Shown here: piece by piece, positions 1-5,093 of the stretch
How positions within the stretch are numbered: the first letter of the stretch is position 1
Layout of the letters: every line of letters begins with the position of its first letter
Source: Comamonadaceae bacterium
Lineage (GTDB): Bacteria; Pseudomonadota; Gammaproteobacteria; Burkholderiales; Burkholderiaceae_C
NCBI GenBank assembly: GCA_947460165.1
Contig: CANHKH010000251.1
Coordinates: 1-5,488 of the forward strand
Reading direction: 5' to 3'
Length of the DNA: 5,488 nt
Notes under the pieces: generated by a model
The model's database searches: none
Told to the model about the DNA's origin: nothing
Seen by the model: the letters and a program-made list of their open reading frames with translations, nothing else
Position numbers and translations under genes: made by a program

Positions 1-1
1 C

Positions 2-445
2 ACCGACCTGGCAGAAATCCCGCAAAAGTACGGCGTGAAAAATGTGTACGGCGACCTGGGTCAAATCTTTGCCCAAAGCACCTTGGCCGAGCCGCGCTTG
101 TGTGCGGCCATGATGGGCCAGCTGATCAAGGGCTTGGGCGCCGACCACATCGTGTGGGGCTCAGACGCGGTGTGGACTGGCGCGCCGCAATGGCAAATTG
201 AAGGCCTGCGCCGCTTGGAAATCCCACAGCAAATGCAAGAGAAATACGGCTTTGCCCCCCTGGGCGCGCCCGACGGCGCGGTGAAAAACGCCATCTTTGG
301 CGGCAACTCAGCGCGCCTCTATGCCTTCACCCCGCAACAACGCGCCGCGCTTGACGGCGACCCCGTGGCCCTGGCTCGCGCCGAATACGACTTGCACGGC
401 GAAGGCCGCACCAACCTGCGTTACGGGTATATGCAAAGGGCTTGA
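2..445 (+). CDS. Amidohydrolase-2 family metal-dependent hydrolase, C-terminal part (5' end outside window)
   Basis: The frame is open from the window edge to TGA at 443-445, giving 147 residues of a protein whose start lies to the left. The part seen fits the end of an amidohydrolase-2 (PF04909) TIM barrel. There is a strand ending in WGSDAVW, where the Asp would be the metal-binding/catalytic residue after the last barrel strand. It is followed by a helix rich in Arg and Gln (PQWQIEGLRRLEIPQQMQEK) and a closing segment with KNAIFGGNSARLYAF, the usual end of this family, in which the last helix carries an N-x-A-R-L-Y/F motif. A tail of about 45 residues follows the barrel. Such enzymes hydrolyse C-N or C-O bonds or decarboxylate acids in the cytoplasm; the substrate cannot be told from this piece. 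Family assignment is fairly sure, specific function unknown. A weak 5-bp inverted repeat (443-447 with 459-463) overlaps the stop but has no T-tract. Confidence 0.8.
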   Translation, partial: TDLAEIPQKYGVKNVYGDLGQIFAQSTLAEPRLCAAMMGQLIKGLGADHIVWGSDAVWTGAPQWQIEGLRRLEIPQQMQEKYGFAPLGAPDGAVKNAIFGGNSARLYAFTPQQRAALDGDPVALARAEYDLHGEGRTNLRYGYMQRA

Positions 446-460
446 GGTCTTAGACAGCCC

Positions 461-658
461 TCAGTCCTGTCGCCCCGCATCCGCCTGCGCAAACCGCCGT
501 CGAAAGTCCCAGGCGTGGGCCAGGCCGGCGATGGCCAGTACCGCGGGCCAGGGCACTTGGGGCAGGTCGGCCAAGCGGATAAGAAATCCAAGCGCATGAG
601 GACAAGTTTGGCTCAAGGCTTTGGCATCCCAAGCGTGCACACTGGGTCTGCTTGGATG
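461..658 (-). pseudogene. Possible decayed 3' end of an unidentified gene
   Basis: On the minus strand a frame is open from a stop at 659-661 to TGA at 461-463, about 65 codons. Its second half reads like a real protein end: a hydrophobic stretch (LPQVPWPAVLAIAGLAHAW) followed by a charged tail (DFRRRFAQADAGRQD). Codons in that half end mostly in C or G, as expected for coding DNA here, while the first half looks random. I see no start with a ribosome binding site, so I read it as a remnant of a membrane-associated protein converging on the amidohydrolase gene. I do not recognise the family. It could also be chance in GC-rich DNA. Confidence 0.25.
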
Positions 659-832
659 CTAAGGGCAGGCCAGTCGCCTGAGATTTTTCGGTTTGCACAT
701 TTTTAGACAGCGCCAGGCGCAGCCCTGCCCCGCTGCGTTGGCCAAACCGCTGTTGCCTTCCCTCACCAACTGACGCGCTGATCGGCGTCGCAGGGCTTTA
801 GAAGTTATGGGGTGGGGCTGCGGGGGGTGATG

Positions 833-850
833 GCTTGGCAAGAGCCAAGC
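833..850. repeat. Short perfect inverted repeat (7-bp stem, 4-nt loop)
   Basis: GCTTGGC at 833-839 is complementary to GCCAAGC at 844-850 across the loop AAGA. Neither strand has a T-tract beside it, so it is not a standard intrinsic terminator. It lies about 45 bases upstream of the candidate promoter of the ccdAB operon and could be a protein-binding site, or chance. Confidence 0.4.
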
Positions 851-894
851 GCTGGGTCATAGTGAAGTGAAATTGCGATGGACTGTATGGCCCG

Positions 895-923
895 TTGAAT
901 GCCGCATTGATAAACATTAATAT
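895..923 (+). promoter_or_regulatory. Candidate sigma70 promoter of the ccdAB operon
   Basis: TTGAAT at 895-900 (4 of 6 matches to the -35 consensus) and TAATAT at 918-923 (4 of 6 to the -10) are separated by exactly 17 bases, in an AT-rich patch within otherwise GC-rich DNA. Transcription would start near 930. ATTAAT at 916-921 is a perfect small palindrome overlapping the -10 box. In ccd systems the antitoxin, alone and with toxin, represses its own promoter, so an operator here is likely, but no clear longer operator is visible. Confidence 0.4.
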
Positions 924-937
924 ATGCACACACCACA

Positions 938-1219
938 ATGCGCATGAAGTCACAGATGCCAACCCAACACACCACAAAACGTCCACCACTTGGCACGCCA
1001 GGCAAACGGGCCATCAATCTAAGCCTGAGCAGCGATGTGCTGTTGGCCGCCAAGCAGCTCGACATCAACATCTCGAAAGTCTGCGACCAGCACCTGCGCC
1101 TCGTCGTGCAACGCGAACAAGAACGCCAATGGCGCGAGAACCACGCAGATTTCATCAGGGCTTACAACAGCACCATGACAGCCGAAGGCCTGCCACTGGA
1201 CGAGTGGAAAAGCTTCTGA
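938..1219 (+). CDS. ccdA: CcdA-type antitoxin of a type II toxin-antitoxin pair
   Basis: The product has 93 residues if the first ATG (938) is used. ATGs at 944 and 956 are in frame. The one at 956 gives 87 residues, has a weak GAAG seven bases upstream, and fits better with a transcript starting near 930, so the true start is uncertain. The central part (KRAINLSLSSDVLLAAKQL, then DINIS) matches the ribbon-helix-helix DNA-binding domain of CcdA. The C-terminal part, with RQWRENHADFIRAYNS and ending GLPLDEWKSF, matches the flexible tail that binds and neutralises CcdB. The N-terminal extension before the DNA-binding strand is longer than in the 72-residue F-plasmid CcdA. The stop overlaps the next start (TGATG, 1217-1221), so toxin translation is probably coupled to antitoxin translation. 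By family knowledge CcdA also represses the operon and is removed by Lon protease. Confidence 0.88.
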   Translation: MRMKSQMPTQHTTKRPPLGTPGKRAINLSLSSDVLLAAKQLDINISKVCDQHLRLVVQREQERQWRENHADFIRAYNSTMTAEGLPLDEWKSF

Positions 1220-1536
1220 TGGCCCGCTTTGACGTTTACGCCAACCCAGGCGGCTCTGCCACAACAACACCCTATTTGATGGATGTACAAAGCGATCTGC
1301 TCAATGGGCTGGACACCCGGATGGTCATTCCATTGCGTGGACTCAAGCACTTCCCGAAAGTCAAGTTGTCAGACCGACTGACACCCATCTTCACCATCGA
1401 TGGCGAAGACTTCTTGCTGGAAACGCCAAAGATGGGCGCTGTTCCCTTGCGGGTGCTGAGGTCGCCCGTGACTTCACTCGCTCAGGCACAAGACCAGATC
1501 ACCACGGCGCTCGACTTCCTGTTCCAGGGCTATTGA
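1219..1536 (+). CDS. ccdB: CcdB-type toxin (DNA gyrase poison)
   Basis: This 105-residue product has the length and pattern of CcdB: a start like ARFDVYAN, the core motif DVQSDLL, then RMVIPL, the DGEDFLLETPKMGAVP segment, and a C-terminal helix ending DFLFQGY. It resembles the chromosomal Vibrio fischeri-type CcdB, as I recall it, more than the F-plasmid protein. CcdB traps the GyrA subunit of DNA gyrase on cleaved DNA. In F-plasmid CcdB the last residues Trp-Gly-Ile contact gyrase; here they are Gln-Gly-Tyr, so the Gly is kept while Trp and Ile are not. Other members also lack the Trp, so this need not mean loss of activity. Start 1219 is chosen because it overlaps the antitoxin stop and gives the family length; the frame runs open further upstream, but only as a shadow of ccdA. 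The gene looks intact. Confidence 0.9.
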   Translation: MARFDVYANPGGSATTTPYLMDVQSDLLNGLDTRMVIPLRGLKHFPKVKLSDRLTPIFTIDGEDFLLETPKMGAVPLRVLRSPVTSLAQAQDQITTALDFLFQGY

Positions 1537-1615
1537 TTCAAGGCCATGGGCATGGCACACGCCCTGCAAACCATCGCCAACTCAATCCGGCAAATGCTTG
1601 GCCAAATCCATGCTG

Positions 1616-1909
1616 TCATGAAGCAAGCGGATGACATCGATGGTTTATCCGTCCGCCATCCTGAAAAACACCATCCCAGAATGGCGGCGCACGCGCCGGG
1701 GTGATGCGCGGCGGCTCTGTCCCTGCCCCGATGTGCTTCAGTATCTGCCCAATGTCGGCGCTGTAGGTGATGAACGCGATGGTTCGCATCTGCTCGCCAC
1801 ATAGAGGGCACAGCAGCGGGAACACCTCGCAGATGGCCTCAAAACCCTCCAGCAATCCTCGACCAAGAAAGGCGCGCAGGATGCGGCGGCGCAAGGAGTC
1901 AAGGAGGCG
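1616..1909 (-). pseudogene. IS91-type transposase, C-terminal fragment
   Basis: On the minus strand the frame from about 1909 down to TGA at 1616-1618 contains the typical end of an IS91-like (Y2, HUH-type) transposase. There is EVFPLLCPLCGEQMR, with the two Cys of a CxxC zinc-ribbon-like knuckle, then TIAFITYSADIGQILKHIG and TPARAPPFWD. The rest of the protein, including the catalytic HUH and tyrosine region, is absent: the frame is closed by TAG (plus-strand CTA at 1910-1912), and just beyond, the plus strand is an ABC-transporter fragment. After the Trp-Asp the tail no longer looks like the family, so the end may be shifted or replaced as well. It cannot encode an active transposase. No element ends (TIRs are not expected for IS91; ori/ter sites would be) could be identified. 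It shows past insertion and rearrangement next to the ccdAB operon. Confidence 0.72.
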
Positions 1910-2098
1910 CTAGGAGTCATGATCGAACTGGGCGATCAAGCCCTCACCATGCTGTGCGTCGCTTACAACATGGTATTTGCCAAAGCCGTGGCTGCCCGCG
2001 TGGTCTTCATGGACCAGGGGCAGATCGTCAATGGCAACACGCCCGACGAGTTCTTCAATACCTTCCGGTACAGACCGCTCTCAGGGACTCTCCATTGA
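1889..2098 (+). pseudogene. Polar-amino-acid ABC transporter ATP-binding subunit, C-terminal fragment, decayed
   Basis: This frame gives VKEALGVMIELGDQALTMLC, then KAVAARVVFMDQGQIVNGN and TPDEFF, the unmistakable C-terminal part of a GlnQ/GltL/AapP-type importer ATPase beginning just after the D-loop. Walker A, signature motif and Walker B are missing. The H-loop, normally THEMGFA, reads AYNMVFA (1961-1981), so the His that senses ATP gamma-phosphate is lost. After EFFN the frame goes off: a one-base shift near 2068-2072 restores DRSQ, which fits the normal end, while the open frame runs to TGA at 2096-2098. The 5' end abuts the minus-strand IS91-type fragment, with the junction somewhere around 1865-1895. 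No function is possible; this is debris of a rearranged gene. The open frame runs further left, but without family similarity. Confidence 0.82.
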
Positions 2099-2286
2099 GG
2101 ATCTCGGGCCACATAGCTTGACCCGATGTGACGACTGAGCACGCCAGCTTGCGCTACTTCCTTGGCCTTGATGCCTGAGAGCAGCAGCGCCACGTGCATC
2201 CCTTACGAAACTTAAATTCTTGCGGGTCAGTCTGTGCTCAAGTCAAGGGACTGCGTTTTACACCCAAGGCAGCGAGGTTTTTTTAA
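2099..2286. other. Non-coding or decayed stretch
   Basis: No intact gene is visible. On the minus strand, about 2100-2199 translates to a short piece (ALLLSGIKAKEVAQAGVLSR) that faintly resembles a phage-type helix-turn-helix, but the recognition helix does not fit cleanly and the frame then continues antisense through the ABC fragment. The only start, ATG at 2197-2199, has a purine run directly against it rather than at normal spacing. I treat it as unassigned. Confidence 0.35.
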
Positions 2287-2469
2287 TTACCCAACGCCGG
2301 CGCCTCTTACGCCTCCAAGAACAAGTTCGTACCCGAAAGCAATGCAACAGAGATATTGGGCTGTTTGGGCCTGCAATCGACCACCATGAATGGCAAGCCC
2401 ACTTACGCCTAGACCACGACCTGGCCGAGACAAGGACAAGTGCTCTCCTTGAAGGCTTGCAGCAAATAA
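2287..2469 (+). pseudogene. Protein-like remnant with one internal stop, family unknown
   Basis: One frame, bounded by TAA at 2284-2286 and TAA at 2467-2469, is interrupted only by TAG at 2410-2412. It reads ASYASKNKFVPESNATEILG through GLQSTTMNGKPTYA, then, after the stop, TTTWPRQGQVLSLKACSK. Third codon positions are mostly C or G, as in real genes of this window, and the end looks like a natural C-terminus. I read it as the 3' end of a gene inactivated by a nonsense mutation and missing its 5' part. I do not recognise the family. A longer open frame over the same bases (2220-2516) has none of these qualities and runs into the AT-rich promoter. Confidence 0.3.
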
Positions 2470-2482
2470 ATACTTTTAAATC

Positions 2483-2513
2483 AAAAAATTGGTGTTTTTT
2501 TAGATCATATAAT
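2483..2513 (+). promoter_or_regulatory. Promoter region of the repeat-protein gene (consensus -10, A/T tracts)
   Basis: TATAAT at 2508-2513 is a perfect -10 box; transcription would begin near 2520. At the usual spacing (2485-2490) the -35 is poor (AAAATT), while TTGGTG at 2489-2494 is only 13 bases away, too close. Upstream lie A6 (2483-2488) and T7 (2495-2501), which could bend DNA or act as an UP-like element, or mark an activator-dependent promoter. The patch 2460-2530 is strikingly AT-rich compared with the rest. Confidence 0.5.
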
Positions 2514-2535
2514 TAAATTGTTCTCTTTTTTTACC

Positions 2536-2543
2536 AGGGAAAG
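2536..2543 (+). promoter_or_regulatory. Ribosome binding site of the repeat-protein gene
   Basis: AGGGAAAG at 2536-2543 contains a good Shine-Dalgarno core (AGGGA), nine bases before the ATG at 2550. It supports that start over the in-frame Met four codons in (2559). Confidence 0.65.
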
Positions 2544-2549
2544 ACTCAC

Positions 2550-4988
2550 ATGTTCTCCATGATTTCCAAACGCCAGCGCCCCGCCCTTTTCGGCTTGAGC
2601 CTGATCAGCTGGTGTGCCTTGCAAGCCACTGCAGCCGTCCATACCGACCCGAATGGCAACGTGGGTTACGACACCCTGGCCGAATGCGTCGCCGCCATAG
2701 AGTCAGGCAGTGCCAAGTTTTACCAACCCTTCACCACGCACCCACCCCTCAAGCGGGCAGGCGAAGCTGAAGTGCGCCCCATGGAGCTCAAGTCCCTGAG
2801 CGTTGCGGACTACAGCAAAGGTTCGTGCGACATCGGCGTGGGTCGCTCCAACAACCGCGATGGCGTGAGCGCCCTGTTGATCGGCAAGTTTGTGCCTTAC
2901 GCGCCCAACATGCCCGTCAATGCCTACTTTGACAGCACTGGCAAATTGGTGCGCGCCACCATGTTGCAGTGTGACAACAACTTCAGTGGCGCATTTCCAC
3001 GTCCACTGGGCACCCCCGTCAGCAGCACCGATTGCTTTGCGACCGTGCAAATTCCTGCCAAATTCGAGACCAAAACCGAGCGCGTGACCAAGGTGCCTGA
3101 CACCGTGCGCATGGAGGTCGTGCCCGCCACCTTCAAGACCGTCACAGAGCAGGTGTTGGTGACCCCTGAAATCAAAAAACAAATTTCAGTGCCCGCCACC
3201 TACAAAACCGTGCAAGAGACCGTGGTGGTGCAACCCGCATCAGAGCGCGAAGAACCCATTGCACCCACCTACAAAACCGTCAGCGAACGCCTGCTGGTCA
3301 AACCAGAGAGCAAACGCCTTGAAGTGATCCCGGCCAGCTACAAGACCGTGACTGAACAGGTGCTGGTCACGCCGGAGCGAAAAGGCCTCAAAGTCATCCC
3401 GGCCGAATTTGAGGATCGCGAAGAGACCGTGGAAGATCGCCCTGCGACCACGCGTGCCGAGGTGGTTCCAGCCACCTTCAAGACCGTGACCGAACGCGTC
3501 ATGGTCAAACCCGAAAGCATCAACTACGTGCCCTTGGTTTTACCCTTGAAAACGGTGCGTGAAGAAGCGATCTTGCGCGAAGCCAGCAGTCGATTCGAAG
3601 TCAAGCCAGCGACCTACAAAACCGTGACCGAGCAGGTTGAGGTCAAACCCGCCAGCAAACAACTGGTGGCGGTGGGGCCTGTTTTTGAAACCGTGACCGA
3701 ACGCATCAAAATAGCCGATTCGCACAAAATGTGGAAACGCGGCCGTGCCTGGATCGGTCAAGCCCTGGATGTGCGACCACTCCAAGGTTTTCTGATCGGT
3801 GCCGACAACAAGGCCGCCGATGGCAACAGGGTAGAGATTCCTGCCGCTGCCAACAACAGCAGGGGCTCGCTGGAGACGCGCGTGCTCACGGGTGACAACA
3901 CCAATTTGGACGACGACGTCCTGTGCCTGGTGGAAGTGCCTGAGCAATACAACACCATCAGCCGCCAAGTGCTCAAGACACCCGCGACCACGCGCGAAGT
4001 GCTTGTGCCTGCTCAATACGCCACGGTGACGCGCCGCGTTCTGGATCAAGAAGCCAGCAGCCGGGAAGTCGCCATTCCTGGGCTGGCTCAAACGGTCACA
4101 CGCCAAGTCATCGACGTGGACAAACTCAAAGCGCAAGGCTACCGCTTTAACGACCAAGGCGACATCGTCGCCACACCCAACGGTGACCGAGTCTTGCGTG
4201 CCGCTGCGTTGCAGCAAGCTACCGGGGCCGCTGGAGTGGGTAAATCTTCAGGAGCCGAGTCGGGCGAAGAAGCTTATGTCCGTGAGGTGAAGACACCTGC
4301 CCAATACACCAGTGTGAGCCGGCAAGTGCTGGACAAACCCGCCAGCGTCAAAACCATAGAGATTCCTGGCACCACCAAAGTGGTCAAGTCACGTGTGGAA
4401 ACGACCCCTGCCAAAACCGAGGAAGTGGTGATTGCGCCTGCCGTTTACGGCACCATTTCCAAACAAGTGCTGGACACACCCGCCTCAAGCCGCGAAGTGG
4501 TCGAACCTGCCCAATACCGCACCGTGGAGCGCCAAGTCGTTGACACGCCCGCAACGGTGCGCAAAGTGGCCGTACCGGCTGTGACACAGGTGATTTCACG
4601 CCGCGTGGTGGACCGTGAAGCCACAGTGCGCGAGGAGGTGATCCCAGCCGTCTACAGAACGGCGACCCGCCAAGTCGTTGACGTGGCACCGAGCTTGCGT
4701 GAAATCAAGGTTCCCGCTCAGTACGAGAACTTGGAGTACCAAGTCAAAGTCACCGATGCGCGCCTGGAGCGCCGCCAAGTATTGTGCGAGACCAACGCCA
4801 CACCGGCCAAGATCATGGAGATCCAGCGTGCCCTGCTGGCCTCTGGCCACAGTCCCGGCAAAATTGACGGCGTGATCCGTGGCAACACCATGAGTGCTGT
4901 GAATGCCTACCAAAGGGCCAAAGGACTGCCGGTGGACGGCTTTCTCAACCTGGAGACCGTGAAGGCTTTGGGCGTTTCGCCCAACTGA
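2550..4988 (+). CDS. Exported 23-residue-repeat protein with C-terminal peptidoglycan-binding domain
   Basis: The product has 812 residues. Residues 1-28 form a Sec signal peptide: basic start (KRQR), hydrophobic core, and Ala-Thr-Ala before a likely cut after Ala28. Cys22 follows Trp, so this is not a lipobox. Residues 29-167 form an N-terminal domain with four Cys (46, 93, 141, 162), possibly two disulfides. Then come twenty repeats of 23 residues: ten without a gap (168-397), a 65-residue linker (398-462) with WKRGR and CLVEVP, three more (463-531, followed by a 50-residue insert to 581), and seven (582-743). The consensus is about VPAxYKTVTEQVLVxPAS. Residues about 747-809 match PG_binding_1 (PF01471): IMEIQRALLASGH, KIDGVIRGNT, AVNAYQRAKGLPVDG. 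Similar repeats followed by a WKKGRG...CLVEVP segment occur, as I recall, in uncharacterised proteobacterial envelope proteins. I infer a beta-rich periplasmic rod or scaffold bound to murein. No enzymatic motif is seen. The gene looks monocistronic and intact. Confidence 0.93.
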   Translation: MFSMISKRQRPALFGLSLISWCALQATAAVHTDPNGNVGYDTLAECVAAIESGSAKFYQPFTTHPPLKRAGEAEVRPMELKSLSVADYSKGSCDIGVGRSNNRDGVSALLIGKFVPYAPNMPVNAYFDSTGKLVRATMLQCDNNFSGAFPRPLGTPVSSTDCFATVQIPAKFETKTERVTKVPDTVRMEVVPATFKTVTEQVLVTPEIKKQISVPATYKTVQETVVVQPASEREEPIAPTYKTVSERLLVKPESKRLEVIPASYKTVTEQVLVTPERKGLKVIPAEFEDREETVEDRPATTRAEVVPATFKTVTERVMVKPESINYVPLVLPLKTVREEAILREASSRFEVKPATYKTVTEQVEVKPASKQLVAVGPVFETVTERIKIADSHKMWKRGRAWIGQALDVRPLQGFLIGADNKAADGNRVEIPAAANNSRGSLETRVLTGDNTNLDDDVLCLVEVPEQYNTISRQVLKTPATTREVLVPAQYATVTRRVLDQEASSREVAIPGLAQTVTRQVIDVDKLKAQGYRFNDQGDIVATPNGDRVLRAAALQQATGAAGVGKSSGAESGEEAYVREVKTPAQYTSVSRQVLDKPASVKTIEIPGTTKVVKSRVETTPAKTEEVVIAPAVYGTISKQVLDTPASSREVVEPAQYRTVERQVVDTPATVRKVAVPAVTQVISRRVVDREATVREEVIPAVYRTATRQVVDVAPSLREIKVPAQYENLEYQVKVTDARLERRQVLCETNATPAKIMEIQRALLASGHSPGKIDGVIRGNTMSAVNAYQRAKGLPVDGFLNLETVKALGVSPN
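3051..3740 (+). repeat. Coding repeat block 1: ten 69-bp units (Glu10 type)
   Basis: Ten consecutive units of exactly 23 codons encode residues 168-397 with no insertion or deletion. Typical units are VPATFKTVTEQVLVTPE and IPASYKTVTEQVLVTPE. Residue 10 is Glu in all ten, residue 16 is Pro in seven, and residue 5 is Tyr or Phe in nine. The units are well diverged at the DNA level, so this is old protein-level duplication rather than a fresh tandem repeat. Confidence 0.92.
3936..4142 (+). repeat. Coding repeat block 2: three 69-bp units (Arg10 type)
   Basis: Residues 463-531 form three units, VPEQYNTISRQVLKTPATTR, then VPAQYATVTRRVLDQEASSR, then IPGLAQTVTRQVIDV. The third loses the pattern after its first half and runs into a 50-residue insert (532-581) rich in Gly, Ala and Asp. 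Position 10 is Arg in all three. Confidence 0.88.
4293..4778 (+). repeat. Coding repeat block 3: seven 69-72-bp units (mostly Arg10/Asp14 type)
   Basis: Residues 582-743 form seven units. One carries a single extra residue (Ile628), the only length deviation among the complete units. Typical units are TPAQYTSVSRQVLDKPAS and EPAQYRTVERQVVDTPAT. The last unit (VPAQYENLEYQVKVTDAR) departs from the pattern and leads into the peptidoglycan-binding domain through a segment with Cys746. Confidence 0.9.
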
Positions 4989-5038
4989 GTCTGATCTGCC
5001 AAGGGCGAAAGCCCCTCGGGACCGGCGAAAACAAGGTC

Positions 5039-5077
5039 CCAACGGGCGCCTGATGTGCCAAGCATCAAGCCCGTTGG
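5039..5077 (-). terminator. Hairpin between convergent genes, likely terminator of the acnB side
   Basis: CCAACGGGC (5039-5047) pairs with GCCCGTTGG (5069-5077), a perfect 9-bp stem. Inside it TGATG (5051-5055) pairs with CATCA (5063-5067). It starts 16 bases after the acnB stop. Read on the minus strand, it is followed within a few bases by CTTGTTTTC; on the plus strand no T-tract follows. It may also slow transcription from the repeat-protein gene. A smaller GGGC-GAAA-GCCC hairpin (5003-5014) and a GGGACC/GGTCCC pair (5018-5023, 5035-5040) lie beside it. Confidence 0.6.
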
Positions 5078-5093
5078 CTCCACCAGTGACCAC

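Larger units (their letters stand above)
446..894. other. Intergenic stretch without an intact gene
   Basis: Between the amidohydrolase stop and the promoter region of the toxin-antitoxin operon there is no frame that looks like an intact gene. Apart from the minus-strand remnant at 461-658 and the hairpin at 833-850, the six frames give low-complexity Pro/Arg/His-rich translations typical of shadows. No tRNA or other structured RNA is recognised. Confidence 0.5.

Noticed and set aside
895..1218. Upstream extension of the ccdB frame with a start near 895
   Set aside because: The extra residues are an out-of-frame reading of ccdA. Start 1219, overlapping the ccdA stop, gives the normal CcdB length.
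1542..1704. Small plus-strand frame opposite the end of the IS91-type transposase fragment
   Set aside because: Starts at ATG with no clear ribosome binding site and mostly mirrors the transposase tail; no motif supports it as a gene.
2100..2199. Helix-turn-helix-like piece on the minus strand (ALLLSGIKAKEVAQAG)
   Set aside because: The first helix is suggestive, but the recognition helix is wrong and the rest of the frame is antisense to the ABC fragment. Not enough to call a gene.
2483..2501. A6 and T7 tracts as an intrinsic terminator
   Set aside because: The only possible stem is A-T pairs with a 6-base loop and no GC core; it lies directly upstream of the -10 box, so a promoter element is the better reading.
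2604..2615. Cys22 as a lipoprotein cleavage site
   Set aside because: The residue before the Cys is Trp, which does not fit a lipobox (Gly, Ala or Ser needed), and a good Ala-x-Ala signal peptidase I site follows at 26-28.
2703..3182. 159-codon open frame on the minus strand
   Set aside because: Antisense shadow of the N-terminal domain; no start signal and a composition typical of antisense frames.
3540..4217. 225-codon open frame on the minus strand inside the repeat-protein gene
   Set aside because: It is antisense to a gene with clear domains and repeats; its translation is His/Gly/Val-rich without motifs. The open frame follows from the repeated codon pattern of the sense strand.
3051..4778. 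69-bp periodicity as a possible CRISPR or non-coding tandem repeat
   Set aside because: The units are contiguous, diverged in DNA, always in frame and conserved as protein; there are no identical repeats separated by spacers.
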